Shown piece after piece: positions 26,386-35,529 of a stretch of DNA of 46,062 bases. Origin of the DNA: an uncultured Nitrospira sp. (GTDB lineage: Bacteria; Nitrospirota; Nitrospiria; Nitrospirales; Nitrospiraceae). The stretch lies in the NCBI GenBank assembly GCA_902500705.1, contig CABVRR010000011.1, positions 11,089 through 57,150 of the forward strand. The letters are read 5' to 3'. The notes under the pieces are model-generated. The model did not search any database. It was not told the DNA's origin and saw nothing but the letters and a program-made list of their open reading frames with translations. Both the position numbers and the translations under genes were made by a program. Position 1 is the stretch's first letter, and each line of letters opens with the position of its first letter.

Positions 26386-26574
26386 TTAGAATATAAAAGA
26401 CTCACGCACTTTAGCACCTTTCCATCCACTATCAATCACTTTATGGAAAAATCGAAGCAGGTCGGCGAGGTCAATCCAAAACCCGCAATTGATGCACCGC
26501 GCATATATTCTTTTGTTGACGAGGGTATAGTGCCGCTCCACCAACATAAACCCTTTGCACTTGAGACACTGCAT
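26386..26574 (-). CDS. small zinc-ribbon protein
   Basis: A 62-residue product with C-x2-C in MQCLKCKG and a second C-x2-C in RCINCGF, a probable zinc ribbon. The middle is basic (YTLVNKRIYA). A GTG seven codons upstream is in frame; the ATG at 26574 has a GGGGAA site. It lies 12 bp before dacA start on the same strand and 21 bp after the two-TM gene, so the three may be one transcript. Function unknown. Confidence 0.6.
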   Translation of the reverse strand: MQCLKCKGFMLVERHYTLVNKRIYARCINCGFWIDLADLLRFFHKVIDSGWKGAKVRESFIF

Positions 26575-26595
26575 ACATTTCCCCGTTCTCACCAA

Positions 26596-26802
26596 TCATC
26601 GAAGACGGTTCATGATTAATGCCACGCACCCGGCGAGCAACCCACCACCCAGAAGCGTCGTGCCGAAATAGACGAACACATTGGTGCCTCCGGTCGGCTG
26701 GGTTCCTTCCCATAAATCACGGACTCCGCCCTGCACCATCAAGACGGAGAGCGTCAACAAAGCCCCAATCATGAACCACCATGCAAAGGATCGAAGCGCC
26801 AT
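26596..26802 (-). CDS. small two-TM membrane protein
   Basis: A 68-residue product with two hydrophobic helices (about 8-24 and 42-62) joined by a polar loop with WEGTQPTGGTN. The frame begins four codons earlier at a TTG; the ATG at 26802 is preferred. Weak ribosome site. The loop sequence is not recognised. Confidence 0.55.
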   Translation of the reverse strand: MALRSFAWWFMIGALLTLSVLMVQGGVRDLWEGTQPTGGTNVFVYFGTTLLGGGLLAGCVALIMNRLR

Positions 26803-26895
26803 CGCAATGCTCAAAAATCGTGGGACATTTTACCCAGTGGCCACTCTAGCGAAGGCTTTTCAGGGTGTCAAGAATAGCACGGGATCGCGCCCGTC

Positions 26896-28062
26896 TTACT
26901 TCGTTGCCTCCGACTTGGCAGTGGGTTTGAGCCCGTGGTGAAGAAAAATCGAGACGCTTCCGCTTCCGTTGTCGGCAATAACAAGTCCCGGTTCTTCCAG
27001 CCCGGAGGTTGTCACCCGAAAAGATGCCAGCGCAAACGGACCAGGCTTCGTGCGGTAATTTCTCGGCGGGTAATGAAAGGTCCCATCGCCTTTGCCGAAC
27101 AAGATCGACAGGTCACTTGATTGAAGATTCACAATCGCGACATCCTCCAACCGATCACCATTGAAATCTCGCGCCAACCCGAAGTTCGGGCCGGCATCAG
27201 CCCCGGAGTTCTTACCGGGGCGAAATGTCGCATTGCCGTTTCCGAGAAAGGTCGTGAAACTATCCTGCTCTCCATTGATGACCAAGAGATCCTTGTGCCG
27301 ATCGTTATTGAAGTCGGCAAAACTCACGCCAAGAGGCCGATGACCCGTTGAATAGTCTTTGGGATCATGAAAAGAACCATCGCCGTTTCCAAGCCAAATA
27401 GAGACGGCATTCGACATAGGCCCTCCGTTCGTCACGACTAAATCCAATTTGCCGTCGGCGTTGAGATCGGACAGGGCCACGGATGTGGGAGTATCTCCGT
27501 GTTCATACTGAACTCCATGTCGAAACTCACCGGTCCCCGTCCCAAGAAAAACTTTCACCTTATCGTTTCGTAGTGCAACGACAAGATCGGTATGATGATC
27601 GCCGTTGATATCGTCGGCGGCTAGAGCAACCGGCGTGCGATGGACCGGATATCGTGGGCCTTCTTCAAACTTTCCGTCTCCATGTCCGAGCAAGATCATG
27701 ATTTCATTCCCACCGGAACACGCCAATGCAACATCAATATGTCGGTCTTCATTGAAGTGGCTCATCACGAGAGACCGTGGTTCCTGACACACATGGAGTT
27801 GAACCTGGTCCCTGAACGTTCCGTCGCCGTTCCCTATTAGAATCGAGAGGGTATTACTCGAAATATTGGTGGTGATGAGATCAGTAAAGGAGTCATGATT
27901 GAGGTCCTCAGTAGTAATAGTGGTCGGATTCTTGCCGACCTTATAACTGGCAAAATAGTAAAAAGGATCAGGCGGGTTATAGGGTTCGCTCTTCGAACAA
28001 GCCCATAGACCGTTCGTCATGAAAAGGAATGTCCACAGAAGAGAGAACAGCTGTTTAATCAT
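26896..28062 (-). CDS. FG-GAP/VCBS repeat propeller lipoprotein
   Basis: The ATG at 28062 gives 388 residues. A signal peptide ends in a lipobox-like LWAC, so it is probably a lipoprotein. The mature part consists of about seven repeats of an integrin-alpha-type blade with Asp-rich calcium loops (DLNADGKLDLVV, DFNNDRHKDLLV, DFNGDRLEDVAI) and GNGDGTF turns. Such proteins sit on the cell surface and bind ligands or carbohydrates. An upstream TTG at 28185 in frame is unlikely. Confidence 0.8.
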   Translation of the reverse strand: MIKQLFSLLWTFLFMTNGLWACSKSEPYNPPDPFYYFASYKVGKNPTTITTEDLNHDSFTDLITTNISSNTLSILIGNGDGTFRDQVQLHVCQEPRSLVMSHFNEDRHIDVALACSGGNEIMILLGHGDGKFEEGPRYPVHRTPVALAADDINGDHHTDLVVALRNDKVKVFLGTGTGEFRHGVQYEHGDTPTSVALSDLNADGKLDLVVTNGGPMSNAVSIWLGNGDGSFHDPKDYSTGHRPLGVSFADFNNDRHKDLLVINGEQDSFTTFLGNGNATFRPGKNSGADAGPNFGLARDFNGDRLEDVAIVNLQSSDLSILFGKGDGTFHYPPRNYRTKPGPFALASFRVTTSGLEEPGLVIADNGSGSVSIFLHHGLKPTAKSEATK

Positions 28063-28209
28063 GGGCGATTGTAATTTGTCCCAAATACTTACCCAGTCTC
28101 CGACATCTACACCGCACTGGGCCAGTGGCCCTATGACGGTTGAATCAGAGGACTCAGTATACAGAGGCAATCTTTTCTCCCGCAATCAACGCGTGGGCTC
28201 CATCAGCCT

Positions 28210-28239
28210 TTGAATTTCGCCTTCCGCTTACGCTATGAT
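28210..28239 (+). promoter_or_regulatory. sigma-70 promoter candidate
   Basis: TTGAAT at 28210-28215 and TATGAT at 28234-28239 with an 18-bp spacer, giving a leader of about 20 nt before the gene at 28267. Confidence 0.6.
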
Positions 28240-28266
28240 GCCACGTTGATTTTTAGGAGGATGATT

Positions 28267-28587
28267 ATGAGCAAGACTGTGAATGTTGACATTACCATGT
28301 ACGGCATCGCTGAAGTTCTGATGTGGTGCGTCGATCGCAATAAGGGACGTGTCCCAGGAGTCGATACGCCTGGCTTCAAGAAAATGCAGGAGTTGTTGGC
28401 ACAGAAGCCCCAATCAGCGGACTACTTTACGCTTGACCAGTTTTGGAAGAAAAAGGTGACATTGCCGTTGACCGAGGATGAAGTCTCAACCATCGATCGG
28501 TGTTTGTACGATATCCCGAATTTTGACAACGAACCGCTACCACAGATTCGTCATAAATTTTGGCCTCAGCAGGCGGGAGCGCACTGA
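28267..28587 (+). CDS. hypothetical protein
   Basis: A 106-residue soluble product. TAGGAGG is six bases before the ATG at 28267, so the in-frame ATG two codons upstream is not the start. The N-terminus has a short strand (TVNVDITMYG) and the rest is helical with many aromatic and basic residues (DQFWKKK, IRHKFWPQ). I do not recognise a family. It is transcribed towards the PCP_red gene and is separated from other plus-strand genes. Confidence 0.7.
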   Translation: MSKTVNVDITMYGIAEVLMWCVDRNKGRVPGVDTPGFKKMQELLAQKPQSADYFTLDQFWKKKVTLPLTEDEVSTIDRCLYDIPNFDNEPLPQIRHKFWPQQAGAH

Positions 28588-28662
28588 CGGATAATTCGAA
28601 TTCGGTTGGTTGTGTATTTGCGGTGAAGGCGTTGGAACCAGCGAGCAAGAGAGGATTGACTC

Positions 28663-29664
28663 TCAGAGGGTTCCTTCGCCTTTGAGGTATCTGCGGAAAC
28701 GATCCATCAGCTCGGCCCCCAATGTTCCACCATCGGGTTTCTTCGTTGTTGGATCGGCAAAGTGCCCTCGAATTTCTTGGAGTCGTTTTTCTGCCTGATC
28801 GTTGCCCTGCAGGCGCTTGGTTTTCTGAAGGGCGGTCTCGAACGCATCGAACGTCAATTCATGATACCCGAATGAGCGGATACGTTTGACGGCTTTCATC
28901 ATCGCCTGATTCCGAAACGTCGTGAGATGGTCGGAATCGATTTCTTTCAATCCCAGCTTGCGGGCTCGCCGTTCGGCTGCTTTTCTGATCCCACTACGTA
29001 CGAAATCCGGAGAGGTCTGAAGTCGTTTCCAGGCCTCGTCGGTCCAGGCAACGCGCTCCTGGGGCGTCTCCCACAGAGACTGCAGAATCGAGGCATCAAT
29101 ACGAGTCAGTTGCTTTGCCCTAGCGAGGTCTTCGGTATCTCGCTTCAGCATATCAGTCACGAATTCCAGTGCGATAGGCGGCGACTGTTTCAATTTTTCC
29201 TGAAGAAGCGTCAATGCATCTTCGGTCCACTCCATCGGAGGTCCGCCTTGCTCGTGGAAATCCCCAAGCGCCTCCACCTTTTCAAACAACTCGACGTTCA
29301 CTTCAAGATGCCCCCGCTCCTTTGCGATTTCCTCTGCAATTTGCTTGATCATCGCTCGCATAAACTCGGGCACCGTATCCAGCTTGGCTTTGGCTGCGGC
29401 GGTCCATGGAAGCCGGCCATTGGCCATTTCTTCGACGGCAGACGCCATACCGGATTCACCGCCCATGCGTCCCATCATCTGTCCCTTAAACTGATCGAGA
29501 ATCTCCTCGGTGATTTCCGCGTACCCCAGTTCTCGCGCTTTCTTTTCAGCCAACCGACGAACCATACCCCGCAGAAATATCGGTGCGCGCTCCATGCGTT
29601 TAAGCGCACCGTCGGTCCAGTGAACTTCGAGCGTATTGGCCTGAGAGGAATCTGATGTCGACAT
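28663..29664 (-). CDS. four-repeat PCP_red domain protein
   Basis: A 333-residue soluble protein made of repeats of the small domain that ends the BchB/ChlB subunit of light-independent protochlorophyllide reductase (PCP_red). Repeats start with W-T and run W-x3-A-x3-L-x3-P-x-F-x-R, at about residues 16-60, 87-130 and 207-250; a fourth, degenerate one is at 146-195. No chlorophyll gene is nearby, and no catalytic or metal site is visible. It is the last gene of the pheA-to-ihfB run, 20 bp after the HU/IHF gene. A DNA- or protein-binding role is only a guess. Confidence 0.75.
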   Translation of the reverse strand: MSTSDSSQANTLEVHWTDGALKRMERAPIFLRGMVRRLAEKKARELGYAEITEEILDQFKGQMMGRMGGESGMASAVEEMANGRLPWTAAAKAKLDTVPEFMRAMIKQIAEEIAKERGHLEVNVELFEKVEALGDFHEQGGPPMEWTEDALTLLQEKLKQSPPIALEFVTDMLKRDTEDLARAKQLTRIDASILQSLWETPQERVAWTDEAWKRLQTSPDFVRSGIRKAAERRARKLGLKEIDSDHLTTFRNQAMMKAVKRIRSFGYHELTFDAFETALQKTKRLQGNDQAEKRLQEIRGHFADPTTKKPDGGTLGAELMDRFRRYLKGEGTL

Positions 29665-29683
29665 AGATTTCTTTGTTGCGAGA

Positions 29684-29968
29684 TTATTGCTGTTGATTCA
29701 GTAGTTCTTTCAGCTCTTTGCCGGCTTTGAAAAATGGGACCCGCTTCGCCGGTACCGCGACCGTCTCCCCGGTCTTTGGATTGCGTCCCTCTTTCATCCG
29801 ACGAGCCCGCAGCCGAAAGCTGCCGAACCCACGAATTTCCGTCTTATCCCCGTTTTTAAGCGAATCCCTGACACAATCGAAAATAGTGTTGACGACCACT
29901 TCAGCCTGTCTCTTCGTCAAGGTGGTGACTTGCTCCGAGACTTTTTCGATGATCTGCGCCTTGGTCAT
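29684..29968 (-). CDS. HU/IHF family DNA-binding protein
   Basis: Small DNA-bending nucleoid protein, 94 residues. It has the family helix hairpin (QIIEKVSEQVTTLTKRQAE) and the beta-arm motif GRNPKTGETV followed by VPAKRVPFFKAGKELK. The ATG at 29968 has AAGGGAG nine bases upstream and gives the family length; upstream in-frame codons do not. Its place after rpsA and sppA matches ihfB of enteric bacteria, so it is the likely IHF-beta equivalent, though HU cannot be excluded. Confidence 0.93.
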   Translation of the reverse strand: MTKAQIIEKVSEQVTTLTKRQAEVVVNTIFDCVRDSLKNGDKTEIRGFGSFRLRARRMKEGRNPKTGETVAVPAKRVPFFKAGKELKELLNQQQ

Positions 29969-30109
29969 GTCCACGCTCCCTTCGCCGGGATGATAATCAC
30001 ATCGTCTTCTACTCAGCCAGTGATGGCAACCCATTGAACCGTCTCTGATGTTCAGCGGTCATAGACCCTGTCGCGCGCAGAATATGCACAAATTCTTTCT
30101 CGCATCCTG

Positions 30110-31012
30110 CTAGAAAGCCATCAGGTATTTTAAGTTCACCCCTGGCCGCACATCCAACTTGGGAAACATCAGACTGAGTTTCGAGTCCAGCATCTCACGC
30201 AAAGAGAATCGACGACGTGGCTCCACGACCTTCGGTTCTCCTTCGATTCCGACCACCTCCGCCGCCAATTGGATGGCATCTTCCAAATCGCCAAGTTCGT
30301 CGACCAGCTTCGCCTCCTTGGCCTGGCGTCCGGTAAAGATTCGACCGTCGGCCAATGCTTGGGCAGTTTGCAGTTCAAGCGAACGACCCTCCGCCACCGC
30401 TTCGATAAATTGCTTATGAACGTCATCCATGACAGCCTGCAATAATCCCCTTTCGTCCGCGGTCATTTTTCGGAGAGGAGAACCCACATCCTTATATTTT
30501 CCGCTCTTAATAACGATCCCTTCCACACCGATCTTTTGGAGCAAGCCCTCCACATTGGCCGTTTCCATGATCACCCCGATGCTACCGGTCAACGTTCCAG
30601 GGTTGGCCACAATCCGATCCGTGGCGGCCGCAATGTAATAGCCTCCCGATGCGGCGACACTTCCCATCGACGCGATAACCGCCTTATTGCTCTTGCTCCT
30701 GATTCGCTTGACGGTATCGTAAATTTCTTGCGACGGCACGACGCCGCCACCGGGACTGTCAATTCGTATGACGATGGCCTTGACGGAAGGATTCTCGCTG
30801 AACCGTTTCAGCTCCCCGATAGTTGCCTGAGAATCCATAATGACTCCCTCGACGCGAACCACAGCAATTCGATCGTCGGTCGACAAATCAAGATCAGGGA
30901 AAAAGAGATTGGTCAGAATCAACACCCCCAGCCCCCCCGAGAACAGCCAAAAGGCTTTTCGCAAGAGGTGGCGTTTGGGGGGTTGTTCCGGCTGTGTCAT
31001 GTCATCCGCCAT
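30110..31012 (-). CDS. sppA: signal peptide peptidase SppA
   Basis: Membrane-anchored serine protease that clears cleaved signal peptides. The 300-residue product has an N-terminal anchor at about residues 20-40 and a single S49 domain with the nucleophile Ser in SVAASGGYY and the general-base Lys in VIKSGKYKDVGSP. This is the short, single-domain form. It lies between rpsA and the HU/IHF gene. Confidence 0.93.
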   Translation of the reverse strand: MADDMTQPEQPPKRHLLRKAFWLFSGGLGVLILTNLFFPDLDLSTDDRIAVVRVEGVIMDSQATIGELKRFSENPSVKAIVIRIDSPGGGVVPSQEIYDTVKRIRSKSNKAVIASMGSVAASGGYYIAAATDRIVANPGTLTGSIGVIMETANVEGLLQKIGVEGIVIKSGKYKDVGSPLRKMTADERGLLQAVMDDVHKQFIEAVAEGRSLELQTAQALADGRIFTGRQAKEAKLVDELGDLEDAIQLAAEVVGIEGEPKVVEPRRRFSLREMLDSKLSLMFPKLDVRPGVNLKYLMAF

Positions 31013-31039
31013 GGCCCAGATCCCACACCGTTACGTGAT

Positions 31040-32755
31040 TTAGTTCTGATCCTCTGCTTGCGATCGTTTTCTGCTTTGTTTCGCGGCACGTCCTAGACTC
31101 TGGTCCAGCACACCTTGCGATGAGTGATAGTCATCCACCTGCTTGCGTTCCCAGTCTAGTTGATGGTCGCGAAGACTCAGGGCGATCTTGCGGTCCTCTC
31201 GATCAACCTTGATTATCTTCGCCGTGACATCATCCTGCAACTTAAACTTTTCTTCCAGCTTTCCGGACGACTCCAGACCGGATTCGCTGACATGGATCAA
31301 CCCCTCCACGCCTCCTTCCAACTCGATGAAGATTCCGAAATCGGCTATCTTCGACACTTTCCCGGTCACCGAATCACCGATGTGATACCGCGAGGGGATC
31401 GCCTCATCCCAAGGATCCCGAGCCAGCTGTTTGTATCCCAACGAGAGCCGCTCCTTTTCCTTGTCGATACGCAGGACAATGGCCTCTACTTTTTGTCCCT
31501 TTTTAAACAGCTCAGAGGGATGCTTGATATGCTTCGTCCACGACATATCAGAAATATGGATCAGCCCGTCGATTCCTTCTTCTAATCCGACGAACGCACC
31601 GAAGTCGGTCAAGCTCTTCACCTTGCCTTCGATACGCGTTCCGATCGGATATTTGCCCTCGATCATGTCCCAAGGATTCGGTGCCGTCTGTTTCATGCCC
31701 AATGAGATTTTTCGGCTGGCGGGGTCGACATTGAGCACCGCCGCCTCCACCTGATCACCGACCGCCACGACTCTCGATGGATGACGGACTTCGTGCGTCC
31801 ACGACATCTCCGAGACGTGCACCAGTCCCTCAACTCCCGGCTCAAGTTCCACGAAGGCTCCGTAATCCGTCAGGCTGACCACACGACCGCGGACCCGAGT
31901 CCCGATGGGATACTTGCCGCCGACATTGGTCCAGGGATCTGCACTCTTCTGCTTGAGTCCGAGGGAAATGCGGCCGGTTTCACGGTCATATTTCAACACC
32001 GTCACTTCGGCCTTGTCACCGACCGTAAACAGTTCGGATGGATGCCCGACTCGTCCCCAGGACATGTCGGTGATATGGAGCAACCCGTCAATCCCGCCGA
32101 GATCGATGAACGATCCATAGTCGGTAATATTCTTGACGGTGCCCTGAATCAGTTGCCCTTCCTTCAGATTGGCCAGCGTCGTCTGCCGTTTTTTATCGCG
32201 TGTTTCTTCCAGCAAGACACGACGCGAGACCACCACATTCCCTCGCCGATGATTGATCTTGATGATCTTGAGAGGAAACGTCTTTCCGACCAGGCCGTCC
32301 AGGTCACGAACCGGGTGCAGATCAATCTGTGAGCCGGGCAGGAACGCTTTGACGCCGATATCGACCATCATGCCACCCTTGATGCGTGAGACAATCTTGC
32401 CTTCGATGCTCTTCTCTTCTTTGTAGAGCGTTTCGAGTTCTTCCCAAATCTTCATCTTGTCGGCTTTTTCTTTGGAAAGAACGAGATTGCCGTCCGCATC
32501 TTCACATTCTTCGATATAGACTTGGAGCCGGTCGCCGATCTTGAGGTTTTGAAGTTCCTCGGACGAGAATTGATCGCTCGCGATCATGCCCTCTGACTTG
32601 TAGCCGATATCCACGACGACCTTGTCCTTACTCAGCGCCACGACCCGGCCTTCGGTAATCGTACCTTCTTCCAGATTACGAAAGGTTTCTTCGTACAATG
32701 CCGCCAAGGCATCGCGGTCTAATTGCGTCTCACTGCTGTTCGATACCGTACCCAT
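31040..32755 (-). CDS. rpsA: 30S ribosomal protein S1
   Basis: Ribosomal protein that captures mRNA leaders. The 571-residue product has six S1 RNA-binding repeats; the later ones share the block GTRVRGRV/GTRIEGKV...DYGAFV...GLVHVSEMSW. A basic tail (RAAKQSRKRSQAEDQN) follows. The ATG at 32755 has an AGGA site. A GTG at 32815 overlaps the plsC stop and would add 20 Ser/Ala-rich residues. Confidence 0.94.
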   Translation of the reverse strand: MGTVSNSSETQLDRDALAALYEETFRNLEEGTITEGRVVALSKDKVVVDIGYKSEGMIASDQFSSEELQNLKIGDRLQVYIEECEDADGNLVLSKEKADKMKIWEELETLYKEEKSIEGKIVSRIKGGMMVDIGVKAFLPGSQIDLHPVRDLDGLVGKTFPLKIIKINHRRGNVVVSRRVLLEETRDKKRQTTLANLKEGQLIQGTVKNITDYGSFIDLGGIDGLLHITDMSWGRVGHPSELFTVGDKAEVTVLKYDRETGRISLGLKQKSADPWTNVGGKYPIGTRVRGRVVSLTDYGAFVELEPGVEGLVHVSEMSWTHEVRHPSRVVAVGDQVEAAVLNVDPASRKISLGMKQTAPNPWDMIEGKYPIGTRIEGKVKSLTDFGAFVGLEEGIDGLIHISDMSWTKHIKHPSELFKKGQKVEAIVLRIDKEKERLSLGYKQLARDPWDEAIPSRYHIGDSVTGKVSKIADFGIFIELEGGVEGLIHVSESGLESSGKLEEKFKLQDDVTAKIIKVDREDRKIALSLRDHQLDWERKQVDDYHSSQGVLDQSLGRAAKQSRKRSQAEDQN

Positions 32756-32811
32756 AATGAACGTCCTACCCTTCCGACTCGCGTCGGGTGCTGATGGTGA
32801 AGTCGCCGTAC

Positions 32812-33504
32812 TCACTCAGCGTTGTGAGCATCGGCGGTCGGCCGGCTCGATGCATCGGAGGCTCGATCGTCTTTGCCTGTCGGAACAGGAACCTGCCCCA
32901 AGGCCGCAATCTGCTCGATCACCGAACGACTGACCTGTTGATAAAACTGCTTCGTTTCTGCCTTTTCTCGTTGCTTCTCTGTCTCAAACGTAAGGGGTTC
33001 GCCAAATCGTACCGTCACCTGATGCCACCGAGGCCAACGAGCTCCTATCGGGAGGACATCGAACGTCCCTTTTAAATACGCGGGGACGACCGGACAACCC
33101 GTCTGCGAGACGATCACTCCGATACCCGCTTTGGGAGGACGGAGATGGCCATCATGACTACGCCCGCCTTCCGGGAAAATCACAACCACGTTACCCGATC
33201 GAACGAGATTGATCGCTTTTCCGAACGCCTCTCGATCGAGTCGGCCCAGTCGCACAGGAATCCAACCCAACGACTGCAGAATTCCATTCAGCACCGGGAT
33301 CGGAAACAAATCATTCCGCCCCAGATACCAGGCCCTGCGAGACATGCCGCACCCAAGCAGCGGAATGTCGAGATAGCTGGCATGATTGGCTGCAATCAGC
33401 AGCCCTCCTGTCGGGGGGACTTGCCCTTCGATACGAAATCGAAAACAAATCCTCGCAACGACCCTGGCTAAGACCCACAGCCATCCGTAGACGATCCCAC
33501 TCAC
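32812..33504 (-). CDS. plsC: 1-acyl-sn-glycerol-3-phosphate acyltransferase
   Basis: Adds the second acyl chain to lysophosphatidate in phospholipid synthesis. The 230-residue product has one N-terminal hydrophobic helix and the acyltransferase motifs NHASYLD (the HX4D catalytic pair) and FPEGGRSHDG. The GTG start overlaps the cmk stop by 4 bp. Placement between cmk and rpsA is the bacterial order seen in many lineages. Confidence 0.93.
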   Translation of the reverse strand: MSGIVYGWLWVLARVVARICFRFRIEGQVPPTGGLLIAANHASYLDIPLLGCGMSRRAWYLGRNDLFPIPVLNGILQSLGWIPVRLGRLDREAFGKAINLVRSGNVVVIFPEGGRSHDGHLRPPKAGIGVIVSQTGCPVVPAYLKGTFDVLPIGARWPRWHQVTVRFGEPLTFETEKQREKAETKQFYQQVSRSVIEQIAALGQVPVPTGKDDRASDASSRPTADAHNAE

Positions 33505-34160
33505 TGTCTGATCGAGACCACCGCCAACATCTCCTCCACTACTTGCGCAGGGCTGAGCGTAGACGTATCAATCGATCGTGCATCAACTGCCGGGGTCAGA
33601 GGTGCCACTGAGCGGGTCCGATCCCGTTGATCTCGACTCGACAGATCCCGAGACGTTGTTTCGATCGTCTCGCCACGACCCGCAGCAACCAGCTCACGAT
33701 GCCGTCTCGCGACTCGTACGTCTGCATCAGCATCCAGAAAGAATTTGTACGGAGCGCTTGGGAAAACCGTCGTGCCGATGTCGCGTCCTTCTGCGACCAC
33801 CGAGCCTTGTTGACCAATCTGACGCTGGATCGGCAGCAACCATTCACGGACAGCGGGAAGAGCGGACACCATGGAAGCGGCGACCGTGACTTCGGGCGTA
33901 CGAAGTTCTCCTGTGACGTCGATGCCATCGACCAAGACCTGCATCGCACCGTGAAGAAACTGCATATGAATCGATGTCGTGGGCAAGAGCTTGAGTACCT
34001 GTCCAATATCCGGCGGACGTATTCCCGACTGCAATGCTTTCCATGCGATGGCTCGATAGAGCGCTCCTGTATCCAGATACAGATAGCCAAGACGCGTCGC
34101 CAATAATTTGGCAACTGTGCTCTTGCCTACGCCGGCCGGCCCATCAATCGCAATGATCAC
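33501..34160 (-). CDS. cmk: cytidylate kinase
   Basis: Phosphorylates CMP and dCMP. The 219-residue product starts at GTG with GGAGA eight bases upstream and has Walker A DGPAGVGKSTVA, the CMP-binding DTGALYRA block, EGRDIGTTV and the lid block with ARRHRE and RSRDQRDRTR-like residues. Its stop overlaps the plsC start. Confidence 0.95.
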   Translation of the reverse strand: MIIAIDGPAGVGKSTVAKLLATRLGYLYLDTGALYRAIAWKALQSGIRPPDIGQVLKLLPTTSIHMQFLHGAMQVLVDGIDVTGELRTPEVTVAASMVSALPAVREWLLPIQRQIGQQGSVVAEGRDIGTTVFPSAPYKFFLDADADVRVARRHRELVAAGRGETIETTSRDLSSRDQRDRTRSVAPLTPAVDARSIDTSTLSPAQVVEEMLAVVSIRQ

Positions 34161-34206
34161 TCAGCGTCTCTCCAGCTCAAAGCCCCACACGCATGTCGTC
34201 TCCTGT

Positions 34207-35529
34207 TCACGCCGGCTCCGTCAATAATGCGGCCAGTGTGTTTGGAAAGTTCGGGAACGAGGTATCCACACAACTTGTGTCGGCAATCGTCATGCTCTGT
34301 TCCGCCGTCAATCCACCGATAGCGAGAGACATCGCCACCCGGTGATCTCCATGACTTTGAGCCTTATCCGAGGCTTTCAGCTTGCCGTTTTCTCCACTGC
34401 GCCCTGCTCCATGGATAATCATTCCGTCCGGCCGTTCCTCAATCAGAGCCCCCATGGCTTTCAACTCACGACTCATCGTCGCAATCCGGTCGCTTTCTTT
34501 GACCCGTAGTTCTTCTGCTCCGGAAATCACGGTGTCCCCTTCCGCCACGGCAGCAGCCACGCATAACACGGGAAACTCATCGATCGTTTTGGGAATGAGA
34601 TCGTGACCGATCGTCACGCCTTTCAGCGGTGCAGACCTCACACGCAAATCCCCGACCGGTTCGCCGGCCGCGTCTCGCAAACCGAGGACCTGAATATCCG
34701 CTCCCATCGTTCTCATAACGTCAATGAGACCGGTTCTGGTCGGATTCATTCCGACATTGTAAATAGTAACGTCGGATCCTTGCACGATCGTCGCGCCGAC
34801 GATAAAAAATGCGGCAGCCGAAAAGTCCCCTGGAATGGTCACCTCCACACCTCGCCATCCCACCGTCGGTCGCCCCTGCAAGACCAGGACATCTGCTTCT
34901 CGTGCGAGAGGGATTCCAAAGAACTGAAACATTCGTTCCGTATGGTCTCGTGACAGACGCGGCTCCCTGTACCGAGTCTCCCCTTGTGCAAACAGACCGG
35001 CAAGGAGGAGCGATGACTTGATCTGCGCACTGGATACAGGCGATGTGTACTCGATGCCATGCAGGTCCGACCCTGTAATGGCCAAGGGAGCCAGTTCTCC
35101 GCCTTTACGGCCCCCGATGACCGCGCCCATTTCACGCAATGGTTTGACCACCCGTCCCATAGGACGACGCCGAATGGAATCATCACCCGTGAGGATCGAG
35201 AAAAAATCCTGTCCGGACAAGAGGCCGGTGAGCAGACGGATGCCGGTCCCGGAATTACCACAATCGATCGGCGCGCTGGGTTCGGATAACCCCCAAAAGC
35301 CCTTCCCGCAGATCGTTAATTCGGTCGGAGTGTGCGTAATAGGGATTCCCAGCGTCTGAAAGGCTCTCATCGTGTTCAGACAATCTTCCCCCTGGCAATA
35401 GCCTGCGATCGTGCTTGTACCTTCCGCCAGTGCAGTCAGAATAATGGCTCGATGGGTGAGAGACTTGTCGCCGGGAATAGTCGTCGTTCCTCTGAGTGGC
35501 CGACCTGGGGTGATTGTCAATGTCGTCAT
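34207..35529 (-). CDS. aroA: 3-phosphoshikimate 1-carboxyvinyltransferase (EPSP synthase)
   Basis: Condenses shikimate 3-phosphate with PEP. The 440-residue product has PGDKSLTHRA (Lys/Ser at the active site), GNSGTGIRLL and LRVKESDRI in order, as in class I enzymes. The start overlaps the tyrA stop by 4 bp (ATGA). Its partners aroE and aroK are in another run at 15.2 kb. Confidence 0.96.
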   Translation of the reverse strand: MTTLTITPGRPLRGTTTIPGDKSLTHRAIILTALAEGTSTIAGYCQGEDCLNTMRAFQTLGIPITHTPTELTICGKGFWGLSEPSAPIDCGNSGTGIRLLTGLLSGQDFFSILTGDDSIRRRPMGRVVKPLREMGAVIGGRKGGELAPLAITGSDLHGIEYTSPVSSAQIKSSLLLAGLFAQGETRYREPRLSRDHTERMFQFFGIPLAREADVLVLQGRPTVGWRGVEVTIPGDFSAAAFFIVGATIVQGSDVTIYNVGMNPTRTGLIDVMRTMGADIQVLGLRDAAGEPVGDLRVRSAPLKGVTIGHDLIPKTIDEFPVLCVAAAVAEGDTVISGAEELRVKESDRIATMSRELKAMGALIEERPDGMIIHGAGRSGENGKLKASDKAQSHGDHRVAMSLAIGGLTAEQSMTIADTSCVDTSFPNFPNTLAALLTEPA

